In this document: positions 1 through 9,213 of the stretch, piece by piece
Numbering within the stretch: the first letter of the stretch is position 1
How the letters are laid out: every line of letters begins with the position of its first letter
Assembly (NCBI GenBank): GCA_023445445.1
Contig: JAEXLD010000037.1
Location: forward strand, 1 to 64,000
DNA: 64,000 nt
DNA from: Bacillota bacterium
GTDB lineage: Bacteria > Bacillota > Clostridia > Clostridiales > Clostridiaceae
Direction of reading: 5' to 3'
The notes under the pieces: generated by a model
The model's input: only the letters and a program-made list of their open reading frames with translations
What the model was told of the DNA's origin: nothing
Databases searched by the model: none
Translations under genes and position numbers: made by a program

Positions 1-83
1 TCTTTATGTTGTCTATCTACTATTATGCTCTTAAATTCTCCAATTGTTTTATAATTTAATTTTACAAAAACATCATTATTCAT
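1..83 (-). CDS. 5' end of an unidentified LexA-controlled gene (cut by window edge)
   Basis: An ATG at 83-81 is preceded by a strong ribosome binding site (GGAGGGG, complement of about 89-95) and opens a frame that runs off the left edge, giving about 27 residues beginning MNNDVFVKLNYKTIG. This is too short for me to recognise a family. The promoter just upstream carries a LexA box, so the product is probably part of the SOS response (a repair polymerase, nuclease or small accessory protein). That last step is inference from the regulatory site only. Confidence 0.6.
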   Translation of the reverse strand, partial: MNNDVFVKLNYKTIGEFKSIIVDRQHK

Positions 84-124
84 TATAACCCCTCCGAGCA
101 AACATAAGTTCTATCTTTATATTT

Positions 125-153
125 ATATTAACCGAACATACGTTCATTGTCAA
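125..153 (-). promoter_or_regulatory. SOS promoter: TTGACA-17-TAATAT with a LexA box in the spacer
   Basis: Read on the minus strand, TTGACA (complement of 148-153) is followed by a spacer of exactly 17 bases (131-147) and TAATAT (125-130). The spacer and its edge contain CGAACATACGTTC (133-145), which fits the Gram-positive LexA consensus CGAAC-N4-GTTC. A repressor bound there would block RNA polymerase directly. It drives the gene that starts at 83. Confidence 0.8.
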
Positions 154-274
154 TAATTTTAACTCTTTTTTTGTAAAAATTTATTAAAAAATATTCTCTT
201 GGAAATTTATGTGATTATAAGTTGTAAATTAAATAATTTTATTAAATTATAGTTAAAATTTGTTATATATAATA

Positions 275-838
275 TTATTCTAATTCTTTTATTGCCTTCC
301 ATTCATCTTCTAAAATAGCCATGATAATAACATCTGCATATTTATCTCCATCAAGAATAGCATCCTTTTTTACTCCTTCAACTTTAAATCCAGCTTTTTC
401 ATAAGCTCTTTTTGCCCTTGGGTTAAATTCAAACACTTCTAATTCTAATCTATGTAGCTTTAAGTGTTCAAAAGCAAAATCTCTAGTTGTTTTTACTACC
501 CATGAACCTATCCCCTTTGAACGCCCTTCTTTTCTAAAAATAACAATTCTAAAATTTGCGGATCTTAATTTCCAATCTATTTCATTAATGACACTTTCCC
601 CAATAAACTTTCCTTCTGAATCAATAATCATAAAATCATATCTATCTGTATCATCCACAATTCTATTATAATAGCTAGTTACCACTTCATAGTTAAAATC
701 ATTACTTGAACCTGTTAATCTATTTACTTCTTCATCTGGTACTCCAAAACAATCCTTGTAATACTTATCTGCTTGCTCATGTTCAAAGGAACGTAAAACA
801 ATGCCATCCTTCTGCCAACTCATTTTATATTTTTCCAT
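275..838 (-). CDS. GNAT-family N-acetyltransferase (RimJ/RimL-like)
   Basis: A 187-residue protein with the GNAT fold of the RimJ/RimL branch, which acetylates amino groups of proteins or small molecules with acetyl-CoA. The acetyl-CoA loop region is seen as RKEGRSKGIGSWVVK (about residues 102-116), followed by the usual HRLELEVFEFNPRAKRAYEK and AGFKVEG near the end. The start has a GGAGAGAAGG site a few bases upstream. It lies downstream of carB on the same strand, separated by a hairpin, so it is probably a separate unit. The substrate cannot be told from the sequence. Confidence 0.8.
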   Translation of the reverse strand: MEKYKMSWQKDGIVLRSFEHEQADKYYKDCFGVPDEEVNRLTGSSNDFNYEVVTSYYNRIVDDTDRYDFMIIDSEGKFIGESVINEIDWKLRSANFRIVIFRKEGRSKGIGSWVVKTTRDFAFEHLKLHRLELEVFEFNPRAKRAYEKAGFKVEGVKKDAILDGDKYADVIIMAILEDEWKAIKELE

Positions 839-904
839 TTCCTTCTCTCCTTCATAAATTCATTAATCTTTAATTATCTTTTAATACATTATAACCAATA
901 TATA

Positions 905-942
905 AGTAAGAGGCTCTCTATTTATATGAAAGCCTCCTTACT
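905..942 (-). terminator. Probable terminator hairpin downstream of carB
   Basis: AGTAAGAGGCT (905-915) pairs with AGCCTCCTTACT (931-942), with one bulged base. It lies between the carB stop and the acetyltransferase gene. The U-tract after the stem is poor on the minus strand, so termination may be partial. Confidence 0.45.
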
Positions 943-961
943 ATTAATTTAATATATAATT

Positions 962-3900
962 TTATTTTGTTATATCAAATACTTCTAAATCCTTCTTATC
1001 TATTCCCTGTACCATAACTTCTGCTATTGCTCTTAATGTATCTAAGGCTGTTATTACTCCAATATTTCTTTCTACTGCAGCTCTTCTTATTAAGAAACCA
1101 TCTCTATTAGAGTCATTACCCTTTGTTGGGGTATTTACAACTAAATCCACTTCCCCATTCTTAATTATATCTAATATATTAGGCTCTTCTTCATGTAACT
1201 TTCTTACTACCTCTACCTCTATATTCGCTTCTCTTAAAAGCTTTGCTGTTCCTTCAGTTGCTATAAACTTATATCCAGCAGCTGCTAACATCATAGCTAT
1301 TGGTAAGAACTCCTTCTTATCATGCTCCTTTATAGTTGCTAATATCTTTCCCCTTTTATTTGAAGGATACATATTTCCTGCTACAAAACCCTTATATAGT
1401 GCTTCTTTAATATTCCTTCCTATTCCTAATACTTCTCCTGTAGATTTCATTTCAGGTCCTAATGAAACTTCTACCTTAGGAAGTTTTTGAGTTGAGAATA
1501 CTGGAACTTTAACAGACACTAATTCTGGTTCCTTATACACTCCTACACCATATCCTAAATCACTTAATTTATAACCTAGCATTACTTTTGTAGCTAAATC
1601 TACTATTGGTACTTTACTTACCTTACTTATATATGGAACAGTTCTTGATGCTCTTGGATTAACTTCAATTATATAAAGTTCTCCTTCAAACTCTATGAAC
1701 TGAATGTTTATCATACCCTTTATTCCTATAGAAATTGCTAATTTCTTAGTATAATCTAATACCTTATTTTTAATTTTATTACTAATATTTTGGCTAGGAT
1801 ACATTGTAACTGAATCACCTGAATGAACTCCAGCTCTTTCTAAATGCTCCATAATACCTGGTATTAATATTTCTTCTCCATCTGATATAGCATCTACTTC
1901 TATTTCTCTACCCATTAAGTATTTATCTACTAATATTGGATTCTTTTTATCCTTAGCAAATGTATTTTTTAGATAGTATTTTAATTCATCCTCATCATGG
2001 GTAATTTCCATTCCTTGTCCACCTAGAACATATGAAGGCCTTACTAGCACTGGGAATCCTAATCTTCTAGCTTCTTCTAACCCTTCTTCCATAGACCAAA
2101 CGCCCTTACCCTTTGGCCTATCGATGCCAAGTTTCTCTAATAATTCATCAAATTTTTCTCTATCTTCAGCCATATCTATTTGATCTGCTGTAGTTCCTAA
2201 AGTCTTTATTCCCTTTTCCTTTAAGAAGTTAGCAAGCTTAATAGCTGTTTGACCACCAAATTGAAGTATAACGCCATATGGTTTTTCTTTTTCAATTATA
2301 TTTAATACGTCCTCTTCTGTTAATGGCTCAAAGTATAATTTATCAGAAATATTAAAATCTGTACTTACTGTTTCTGGATTATTATTTATAATTATAGTTT
2401 CAATGCCCATTTTCTTTAGTGATTTTACACAGTGTACTGAAGCATAATCAAATTCTATACCTTGCCCTATTCTTATTGGACCAGACCCTATAACTATTAC
2501 TTTTTTATTATTAGAAACTTCCACTTCATCATATTCTTCATAAGTAGAATAATAATATGGTGATAAGGCTTCAAATTCTCCTCCACAAGTATCAACCATC
2601 TTGTATGTAGGTTTTATATTCCATATACTTCTTAATCTATAAACATCTTCTGGACTAACTTTAAGCATATCTGCTATAGCCTTATCTGAAAATCCTTTTT
2701 TCTTTAAGTTTAGTAACCACTCTTTATCTAAATCTTCTATTTTGCTTAATTTCAATCTAGTTTCTTCTTCTACTATCCATTTAAACTTTTCTAAGAAGAA
2801 TATATCTATTCCTGTTATCTTAGCTATACTTTCAATTCTATAATCTCTTCTTATCATTTCAGCTAAGGCAAATAATCTTTCATCATCTGGTTTAACTACT
2901 ATTGATTTTAATTCTTGAATACTTAGTTCCTTAAACTTTGGATGATCTAATGAATACTTCCCTATTTCTAAGCTTCTTATTCCTTTTAATAATGCAGCTT
3001 CTAAATTAGAGCCTATAGCCATTATTTCCCCTGTTGCCATCATCTTAGTTCCTAAGGCTCTATCTGCTGTAAAGAACTTATCAAAAGGCCACTTTGGAAT
3101 CTTAACTACTACATAATCCAATGTTGGTTCAAAACAAGCATAGGTTTTTTGAGTAACTGCATTTTTAATTTCATCTAATCCATAACCTAGAGCTATCTTC
3201 GCTGCAAGCTTAGCTATTGGATAACCTGTTGCCTTAGAGGCTAGTGCTGATGATCTTGAAACTCTTGGGTTAATTTCTATTACTGCATATTCAAAAGAAT
3301 TTGGATTTAATGCAAATTGTACATTACATCCGCCTTCAATTCCTACAGCATTTATTATATTTATTGCTGAAGTTCTAAGCATTTGATACTCTTTGTCTGA
3401 TAAAGTTTGTGATGGTGCTACAACTATACTATCTCCTGTATGAATACCAACTGGATCTATATTTTCCATGTTACATACAGTTATACAGTTTCCATAAGAG
3501 TCTCTCATTACTTCGTACTCTACTTCTTTCCATCCCTTAACTGACTTCTCTAAAAGAACTTGTCCTATTGTGCTTAATTGTAATCCTGATGCTAAGATTT
3601 CTCTTAATTGTGCTTCATTATCAGCTATTCCACCACCAGTTCCTCCTAGAGTATATGCTGGTCTAACTATTACTGGATAACCTATTGTTTCAGCATACTT
3701 AACTCCAGCTTCCATTTCAGTTATTATTTCACTTTGAATAACCGGTTCATTAATTCTATTCATCATATTTCTAAAAAGTTCTCTATCTTCTCCTTCTTTA
3801 ATAGATTGAATAGATGTCCCAATTACCTTCACATTATATTTATCTAAAATTCCTTTTTCGTATAATTCTACAGCTAGGTTTAATCCTGTTTGGCCTCCCA

Positions 3901-4168
3901 TTCCTGTAATCATACTATCTGGTCTTTCTTTTTCAATAACCTTTTCTAAAAATTCTATTGTTAATGGTTCTATATATATTTTATCAGCAACTTCTGCATC
4001 AGTCATAATAGTTGCTGGGTTTGAATTCACTAATACTACTTCTATTCCTTCTTCCTTTAACGCTTGGCAAGCTTGTGTTCCTGAATAATCAAATTCTGCT
4101 GCTTGTCCTATAACTATTGGTCCTGATCCTATAACTAAAACTTTTTTTATATCTTTATTTAATGGCAT
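962..4168 (-). CDS. carB: Carbamoyl-phosphate synthase, large subunit
   Basis: This subunit makes carbamoyl phosphate from bicarbonate, ammonia delivered by CarA, and two ATP. At 1,068 residues it has the full family length. The internal duplication is plain: GSGPIVIGQAAEFDYSG near residue 14 and GSGPIRIGQGIEFDYAS near residue 560 open the two synthetase halves, each with an ATP-grasp domain (RPAYTLGGTGGG; RPSYVLGGQGME). The last 130 residues form the MGS-like allosteric domain (GYKFIATEGTAKLL). It follows carA by 13 bases and is co-transcribed with it under the pyrimidine attenuator upstream of carA. Confidence 0.98.
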   Translation of the reverse strand: MPLNKDIKKVLVIGSGPIVIGQAAEFDYSGTQACQALKEEGIEVVLVNSNPATIMTDAEVADKIYIEPLTIEFLEKVIEKERPDSMITGMGGQTGLNLAVELYEKGILDKYNVKVIGTSIQSIKEGEDRELFRNMMNRINEPVIQSEIITEMEAGVKYAETIGYPVIVRPAYTLGGTGGGIADNEAQLREILASGLQLSTIGQVLLEKSVKGWKEVEYEVMRDSYGNCITVCNMENIDPVGIHTGDSIVVAPSQTLSDKEYQMLRTSAINIINAVGIEGGCNVQFALNPNSFEYAVIEINPRVSRSSALASKATGYPIAKLAAKIALGYGLDEIKNAVTQKTYACFEPTLDYVVVKIPKWPFDKFFTADRALGTKMMATGEIMAIGSNLEAALLKGIRSLEIGKYSLDHPKFKELSIQELKSIVVKPDDERLFALAEMIRRDYRIESIAKITGIDIFFLEKFKWIVEEETRLKLSKIEDLDKEWLLNLKKKGFSDKAIADMLKVSPEDVYRLRSIWNIKPTYKMVDTCGGEFEALSPYYYSTYEEYDEVEVSNNKKVIVIGSGPIRIGQGIEFDYASVHCVKSLKKMGIETIIINNNPETVSTDFNISDKLYFEPLTEEDVLNIIEKEKPYGVILQFGGQTAIKLANFLKEKGIKTLGTTADQIDMAEDREKFDELLEKLGIDRPKGKGVWSMEEGLEEARRLGFPVLVRPSYVLGGQGMEITHDEDELKYYLKNTFAKDKKNPILVDKYLMGREIEVDAISDGEEILIPGIMEHLERAGVHSGDSVTMYPSQNISNKIKNKVLDYTKKLAISIGIKGMINIQFIEFEGELYIIEVNPRASRTVPYISKVSKVPIVDLATKVMLGYKLSDLGYGVGVYKEPELVSVKVPVFSTQKLPKVEVSLGPEMKSTGEVLGIGRNIKEALYKGFVAGNMYPSNKRGKILATIKEHDKKEFLPIAMMLAAAGYKFIATEGTAKLLREANIEVEVVRKLHEEEPNILDIIKNGEVDLVVNTPTKGNDSNRDGFLIRRAAVERNIGVITALDTLRAIAEVMVQGIDKKDLEVFDITK

Positions 4169-4181
4169 ATCCTATTCCCTC

Positions 4182-5231
4182 CTATAGTGCATACTTTAAG
4201 AATTTATCAAATATATACTCGCTATCTTGTGGTCCTGCTGCAGCCTCTGGGTGAAACTGAACTGAATATACAGGAAGAACTTTATGCTTCATACCTTCAA
4301 TAGTTCCATCATTAATATTAATGTGAGTTGCTACAACATCTTCTGGTAACTTTTCAACTACATATCCATGGTTTTGTGATGTAATATGAACTTTATTTTT
4401 TTCTAAATCCTTAACTGGGTGATTACAACCTCTATGTCCAAACTTTAATTTAGTAGTTTTACCACCTAAGCTTAATGCTAAAAGTTGATGTCCTAGGCAT
4501 ATACCTACTAAAGGTTTTTTCCCTACTAATTTCTTTATATTTTCTATTACATCTTCTAAATCCTCTGGATCACCAGGTCCATTTGATAAAAATACTAAGT
4601 CTGGGTTTACCCCTAAAACTTCTTCTGCAGTTGCACTCATTGGGAATACTGTTAATCTACAATCTCTCTTTCTAAAGTTTCTAATTATATTCTCTTTTAT
4701 TCCAAAATCTATTATTGCTACATGCTTTCCTTTTCCTTCTACAGTATACTTTTCTTTTGTAGTTACCATACTAACTGCATCCTTATTTGAAAAGCCTTCT
4801 ACTCTTTCTTTAACATCTTCTAAGGTAATATCCTCTAAAGAAATCATTCCCTTCATTGTTCCATAATTTCTTAATACCTTAGTAAGCGCTCTTGTATCTA
4901 TTCCTTCTAAACCTATAATTTTATTTTGCTTTAAATAACTGTCAAGGTTCATTTCACATCTAAAATTATTAGGGAAATTACACTTTTCTCTTACTATAAA
5001 TCCCTTAACCTTTGGTGTTCTTGATTCCATATCTTCTAGATTTATTCCATAGTTTCCTATAAGAGGATAAGTCATAGTAACAATTTGTCCATAATAGGAT
5101 GGATCAGTTAAAACCTCTTGATAGCCTGTCATTCCTGTAGTAAATACTACTTCTCCTATACTGTCTTTTAAATATCCAAAGGCTTTGCCTTCGAAAATCA
5201 TGCCGTTTTCTAATATTAGCTTTGCTTTCAT
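4182..5231 (-). CDS. carA: Carbamoyl-phosphate synthase, small (glutaminase) subunit
   Basis: This glutamine amidotransferase subunit hydrolyses glutamine and channels ammonia to CarB. It has 349 residues. The N-terminal CPSase domain begins with LENGMIFEGKAFG, and the class-I amidotransferase domain follows with nucleophile elbow GICLGHQLLALS (Cys near residue 245) and catalytic His/Glu in SVQFHPEAAAGP. The start has an AGGAGGG site. It is the first gene of a carA-carB operon whose 280-base leader holds a PyrR-type loop and terminator, so this enzyme serves pyrimidine synthesis at least in part. No pyr genes lie beside it in this window. Confidence 0.97.
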   Translation of the reverse strand: MKAKLILENGMIFEGKAFGYLKDSIGEVVFTTGMTGYQEVLTDPSYYGQIVTMTYPLIGNYGINLEDMESRTPKVKGFIVREKCNFPNNFRCEMNLDSYLKQNKIIGLEGIDTRALTKVLRNYGTMKGMISLEDITLEDVKERVEGFSNKDAVSMVTTKEKYTVEGKGKHVAIIDFGIKENIIRNFRKRDCRLTVFPMSATAEEVLGVNPDLVFLSNGPGDPEDLEDVIENIKKLVGKKPLVGICLGHQLLALSLGGKTTKLKFGHRGCNHPVKDLEKNKVHITSQNHGYVVEKLPEDVVATHININDGTIEGMKHKVLPVYSVQFHPEAAAGPQDSEYIFDKFLKYAL

Positions 5232-5301
5232 ATTTAGCCCTCCTAAAATATAAATATATATAGCTAAAAATACACTTCATAAAAGCTTATCTTACTAAAA
5301 C

Positions 5302-5352
5302 AAAAAGGATACTAAGGAGACAACAAAATTACTGTTTCTCCCTACTATCCTT
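5302..5352 (-). terminator. Attenuator terminator in the carAB leader
   Basis: On the minus strand AAGGATAGTAGGGAGA pairs, with small mismatches, with GTCTCCTTAGTATCCTT and is followed by TTTTTGTTTT. It lies about 70 bases before carA and more than 150 bases after the promoter, which fits a regulated terminator rather than the end of a gene. Confidence 0.75.
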
Positions 5353-5442
5353 CTATATTTAATATCAGCATTAGAAAAAGTCCTAACTGACATTGCTATG
5401 CAATTATTTTGTGAATATAAATATAACATAAATACATACTCC

Positions 5443-5471
5443 CTTTCTGGCCTCACAGGACCAATTTAAAG
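5443..5471 (-). promoter_or_regulatory. PyrR-binding loop of the carAB attenuator
   Basis: The minus-strand RNA contains GGTCCTGTGAGGCC, a short stem whose loop carries the UCCNGNGAGG core known for PyrR-binding loops in Bacillus pyr leaders. CUUU and AAAG on either side form a lower stem separated by a purine-rich bulge. PyrR with UMP would bind here, stabilise this anti-antiterminator and let the terminator at 5302-5352 form. The match is by eye; PyrR itself is not in the window. Confidence 0.75.
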
Positions 5472-5515
5472 TGTACTTTTTAACTTGATATAAAAGTTTA
5501 TTACCTTTTTATACT

Positions 5516-5544
5516 ATTCTATATTCTCTTCATATATATGTCAA
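5516..5544 (-). promoter_or_regulatory. carAB promoter (TTGACA-17-TAGAAT)
   Basis: TTGACA (complement of 5539-5544) and TAGAAT (complement of 5516-5521) are 17 bases apart, placing transcription start near 5508. The resulting leader of about 275 bases includes the PyrR loop and terminator. Confidence 0.7.
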
Positions 5545-5967
5545 GATTTACTATATTAATATATGCACATATTAATATTTATACATATATTAATACACTA
5601 AATTAACAAATTATTCTAAGCTTCACAAAATCATAACTGATACAAATATATTGATAGTAGATAATCTGTATATTGTTCATCTAATATATATAATACATTA
5701 ATTTATTTAAATTTAAAACATATTTATGAATAATTATTCATTATAATTTTATTTTTATACCAATATTCCTTGTAATTTTATTATAAAATTTTTATTTTTC
5801 TCCACTTTTATTACTTCTTTAATAAATTAAACTTTATTTTACACATGATTTTTATTAACATGTGAAAATATTGGAATTTAATTGATTTAATTGCCCAAAT
5901 ATTGTAAAATAGTATATTATAACTCTTAAAAAAATATTTTATACTCTAATATAAAAGGAGGAACTAT
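5545..5967. other. Gene-free A+T-rich stretch between divergent carAB and the ABC exporter
   Basis: I see no coding frame with a ribosome binding site, no tRNA and no strong hairpin in this stretch. The promoter of the exporter gene should be near its right end (a weak TTGCCC-18-TATTAT lies about 40-70 bases before the start), but it is not convincing. Confidence 0.4.
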
Positions 5968-6699
5968 ATGCTTAGTTTAAATAATGTCAGCAAAAGTTTT
6001 AAGAAATCAAAAGTAGTAGATAACCTATCTTTTACTGTTGATAAGGGAGAAATTGTGGGCTTACTCGGTGAAAATGGTGCTGGTAAAACTACAACTTTAA
6101 GAATGATTTCTACAATGCTTGAAATATCTGAAGGAGATATTAAAGTAAATGGCATCGATGTAAAATCGAATCCTGAAAAAGTAAGAAAAGAAATTGGAAT
6201 ACTTTTTGGAGGGGATGTAGGCTTATATGATAGATTAACTGGAAGAGAAAACATAAGATACTTTGCTAACCTATATGGCATGAGCAAAAAAGAAGCCGAT
6301 GAAAGAATAGATGTATTAGCTAAAAGCTTTGAAATGGAAGACTATATAAATAAACCTGTTGGGAAATATTCAAGAGGTATGAAACAAAAAATTTCTATTG
6401 CAAGGTCTATAGTTCATAATCCATCTGTTATGTTATTTGATGAACCAACCACTGGACTAGATGTAAGTGCTGCAAGAATTGTACAAGACTTCATCCTTCA
6501 GTGTAAGAGAGAAAATAAGGTTATATTATTCTCAAGCCATTCTATGAAAGAAGTTGAAAAATTATGTGATAGAGTTGTGATAATTAATAAGGGAAAACTT
6601 CTAGAAAATTGTACATTATCACAATTAGAAGAAAAATATAATAATAATGATTTAGAGGAAACATTCTTAACACTTATAGGAGGTAATACTAATGAATAA
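5968..6699 (+). CDS. ABC transporter ATP-binding protein (NatA-like)
   Basis: A 243-residue nucleotide-binding subunit that powers the exporter encoded next. It shows Walker A GENGAGKTT (near residue 35), signature YSRGMKQKISIA, Walker B VMLFDEPTTGLD and the H-loop SSHSMKEVE. The start has an AAAGGAGGAACT site. The gene overlaps the following permease by eight bases, so the two are translationally coupled. The pairing with an ABC-2 permease carrying a large extracytoplasmic loop resembles the NatAB sodium exporter of Bacillus, but sodium as substrate is only an inference; drug or peptide export is equally possible. Confidence 0.85.
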   Translation: MLSLNNVSKSFKKSKVVDNLSFTVDKGEIVGLLGENGAGKTTTLRMISTMLEISEGDIKVNGIDVKSNPEKVRKEIGILFGGDVGLYDRLTGRENIRYFANLYGMSKKEADERIDVLAKSFEMEDYINKPVGKYSRGMKQKISIARSIVHNPSVMLFDEPTTGLDVSAARIVQDFILQCKRENKVILFSSHSMKEVEKLCDRVVIINKGKLLENCTLSQLEEKYNNNDLEETFLTLIGGNTNE

Positions 6700-7879
6700 C
6701 TTTATAACTGTTTTAAAGAAAGAATTGTTAGATATTATTAGAGATAAAAAAACATTAGTATTTACATTAATACTTCCAATACTTATCTACCCACTAATGT
6801 TTAAATTTATGTCTTCCTCAATGGAAAAGACAGTAACTGATGTTGAAAAAGAAGTTAATATCTATATAGATGGTGATACTGATTCTACTATGGCAAAAGT
6901 AATTACATCATTAGAAAATATTAAAATTCCAGAAGTAGATTCTCCTACTGAAGCTCTAAAAAATGGAGATATTCAACTAATAATTAATATTCCAGAAAAC
7001 TTCGATGAAAATATAGCTGCTGGTAAAAATGATACTATTGATTTATTAATAGATGAAGAATCAAACAAATCAATGATTGCAAGTAGCATGGTTAGCGAGA
7101 TTTATGAAAATTATAAAAATACTATTGTAGAACAAAGGTTAACAGCAAGTAACATAGACCCTTCAATATTGAAACCTTTTGAAGTTAATGTTAAATCTGG
7201 AATCAGTGCAGATAGTGAAAATGTAAATACCATGGCTTCCATGCTACTTACTATGATACCAACACTTATAATAGTATTAATGGTATCTTCAACTGTTGGT
7301 ATGGCAGCTGACTTAGGAGCCGGAGAGAAGGAAAGATTCACTTTTGAGCCATTACTTTCAACTTCTGCAAAAAGATCTTCTTTACTTTGGGGTAAAATTT
7401 CAGCCTTATGCACAATATCCTTTCTAGCCTTAATTGCAAATGTAGCTGCGATGGTCTTCTCAATGCAAAAATTTATGAACTTTGGAACAGGGGAAGTTCA
7501 ATTTAATTTATCTCCAGCTACTATAATTGGTATGTTAGTTGTAGGTTGTTTAGTTTTAGTGGCCTTATCCGCATTACAAATTTCAGTAAGTATATATGCA
7601 AGATCAACTAAAGAAGCTAATTCATACTTAGCGGCTATTACAATGCCAACTATGATTTTATCCTTCATTCCATACATGATGGATGCTAAAGGAATAAATC
7701 TAATATTCTTTAATATCCCAGTAATAAACGCCATTTCATTAATGAAGGAATTTACCGTTGGAATATTCGATATTAAACACATACTTATGGTTATAGTTTG
7801 GCATATAGTTTATATAATTGCAGCCATTATGTTTGCTAAATTTATGTTCTCAAAAGAAGAAGTTATATTTAGAAACTAA
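6692..7879 (+). CDS. ABC-2 type permease (NatB-like)
   Basis: A 395-residue membrane subunit partnered with the preceding ATPase. One helix near residues 20-40 is followed by an extracytoplasmic domain of about 150 residues and then five or six helices, the classic ABC-2 exporter plan. The coupling segment DLGAGEKERFTFEPLLSTSAK (split here: DLGAGEKERF, then TFEPLLSTSAK) near residue 207 is typical of NatB-like proteins. It overlaps the ATPase gene by eight bases and is followed by a strong terminator, so the operon is two genes. No two-component regulator of the NatK/NatR kind is adjacent. Confidence 0.85.
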   Translation: MNNFITVLKKELLDIIRDKKTLVFTLILPILIYPLMFKFMSSSMEKTVTDVEKEVNIYIDGDTDSTMAKVITSLENIKIPEVDSPTEALKNGDIQLIINIPENFDENIAAGKNDTIDLLIDEESNKSMIASSMVSEIYENYKNTIVEQRLTASNIDPSILKPFEVNVKSGISADSENVNTMASMLLTMIPTLIIVLMVSSTVGMAADLGAGEKERFTFEPLLSTSAKRSSLLWGKISALCTISFLALIANVAAMVFSMQKFMNFGTGEVQFNLSPATIIGMLVVGCLVLVALSALQISVSIYARSTKEANSYLAAITMPTMILSFIPYMMDAKGINLIFFNIPVINAISLMKEFTVGIFDIKHILMVIVWHIVYIIAAIMFAKFMFSKEEVIFRN

Positions 7880-7959
7880 AGTTTTTAATGGATGTTCGAT
7901 AATGCATTATGAGTAATTTAGGTTATAATTCACTTACTTGAATTATTAAGAATAAAAAG

Positions 7960-7994
7960 GAATTCAGTGTATTCATTAACTGAATTCTTTTTTT
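7960..7994 (+). terminator. Terminator of the NatAB-like operon
   Basis: GAATTCAGT (7960-7968) pairs with ACTGAATTC (7979-7987), followed by seven T residues. It is a clear intrinsic terminator about 80 bases after the permease stop. Confidence 0.85.
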
Positions 7995-8095
7995 ATTATT
8001 TATTCGCAACTCAATTTACAAAATATGGTACAATTAATTATAGGTAACTACTTTTATTTATACATAATAAAAATTTTTTAAATTTGAGGGGATAT

Positions 8096-8851
8096 ATGTA
8101 TAATATTGTTATTACAGGTGCAAATGAAGGAATAGGTTACTATTTTATAGAACAATTACTTAAAGACGGTAATAAAATCGCCGTGATAGATATAGAAACT
8201 AATAATTTAGAAAAACTTAAGATCAAATACCAAAACAACTTATTTTTTTTCAAAGTTGATGTACGGAATGAACTGGATATGAAGAGTAGCATTACAAAAA
8301 TAGTTGAAGATTTTCACACTATTGATATTGCTATTCACAATGCTTGCCTTTGTACTTTTGACATGGAAGTTGATACAAATGAAAGCACATATAGAGATAT
8401 TTTTGAGGTTAACTATTTTGGAGCTTTGCGATTAGCAAAAGGTGTTTTGCCTTATATGCGTAAACAAAAAAGTGGCAAAGTTATTTTTACAAGCTCCGGC
8501 GTTGGGGTTACAGGTTTTATTGGCATATCCCCTTATGCTTCTACAAAAGGTGCATTAGAGTCTTTAGCAAAATGCCTTAACTTAGAATATGCCAAGGATA
8601 ATATATCATTTCACATTGCCCATCCACCCTTAACTCGAACAAAATCAGCTTCACCATTGCCTGTTCCCAAAGAATTTATGGCAACTCCAGATAAAGTAGG
8701 CCAAGGGCTTGCAAAACATATAATGTCCAAACGATTTATTATCTGCCATAATTTTGGGCAAAAAATTCAAACCATTGCTTGTTATTTCTTCCCTATCAAA
8801 ATGGGTAAGCTATTATCAAAAATGACAACTAGATATGTTAATAAAAAATAA
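8096..8851 (+). CDS. Short-chain dehydrogenase/reductase (SDR)
   Basis: A classical SDR of 251 residues: cofactor loop TGANEGIG near the N-terminus, the HNA stretch, catalytic Ser in TSSGVG and YASTK (Tyr-x3-Lys). I start it at ATG 8096 because GAGGGG at 8086-8091 is the only Shine-Dalgarno sequence; an upstream TTG at 8084 would overlap that site. The C-terminus is rich in basic and hydrophobic residues (KMGKLLSKMTTRY), which may contact membrane. It uses more GCC, GGC and CGG-type codons than its neighbours, a mild hint of acquisition. Substrate unknown. Confidence 0.75.
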   Translation: MYNIVITGANEGIGYYFIEQLLKDGNKIAVIDIETNNLEKLKIKYQNNLFFFKVDVRNELDMKSSITKIVEDFHTIDIAIHNACLCTFDMEVDTNESTYRDIFEVNYFGALRLAKGVLPYMRKQKSGKVIFTSSGVGVTGFIGISPYASTKGALESLAKCLNLEYAKDNISFHIAHPPLTRTKSASPLPVPKEFMATPDKVGQGLAKHIMSKRFIICHNFGQKIQTIACYFFPIKMGKLLSKMTTRYVNKK

Positions 8852-8860
8852 TCTATTAGT

Positions 8861-8919
8861 AAAATAGAACTGTTTATGACACCCACGTTACTAACGTATG
8901 TCTCAAACAGCTCTATTTT
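8861..8919. terminator. Bidirectional terminator between convergent genes
   Basis: AAAATAGA, GTTT and GACA on the left pair with TGTC, AAAC and TCTATTTT on the right. A nested ACGTTAcTAACGT hairpin (8885-8897) forms the tip. The A/T runs on both sides suit termination in both directions. Confidence 0.7.
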
Positions 8920-8934
8920 TTCATTTATAATTTT

Positions 8935-9213
8935 TTATAACTTTCTAATTTTGTTATCAAAATTTCTAATTTCAGTCCACGTATGATAATTAGCTCCTTC
9001 TTTTGAATGGTTTTCTATAAAGTCTTCAATACTAATTTCATATGTTTCAAAGTCATTCAATTCTATTTCAATATTATTATTTATTACATTAAAGTTTGTT
9101 ACTTCTCCAGTTGCTATTGATTCACTTCCATAATAAAAAACAACTCCATTTTCTATTAAGGTCTCATATAATTCTAGAATTTCCTCTTTTAGATTTTCTT
9201 CCAATAGTATCAC
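8935..9213 (-). CDS. Small acidic hypothetical protein
   Basis: About 92 residues, rich in Glu, Asp, Asn and Ile, with no signal peptide or membrane segment; I do not recognise it. Predicted structure would be an N-terminal helix (EENLKEEILELYETLIE) followed by short strands. The frame begins with GTG at 9213, directly after the SDR stop. However AGGTGA at 9208-9213 would serve well as the ribosome binding site for a TTG at 9204, giving an 89-residue product. The gene directly follows the SDR on the same strand and is probably translated from the same message. Confidence 0.6.
   Translation of the reverse strand: MILLEENLKEEILELYETLIENGVVFYYGSESIATGEVTNFNVINNNIEIELNDFETYEISIEDFIENHSKEGANYHTWTEIRNFDNKIRKL

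Noticed and set aside
5964..6287. Minus-strand open frame over the NatA-like ATPase gene
   Set aside because: It lies antisense to a gene with complete ABC motifs and lacks a start signal.
8084..8096. TTG at 8084 as start of the short-chain dehydrogenase
   Set aside because: It overlaps the only ribosome binding site (GAGGGG, 8086-8091), which fits the ATG at 8096.
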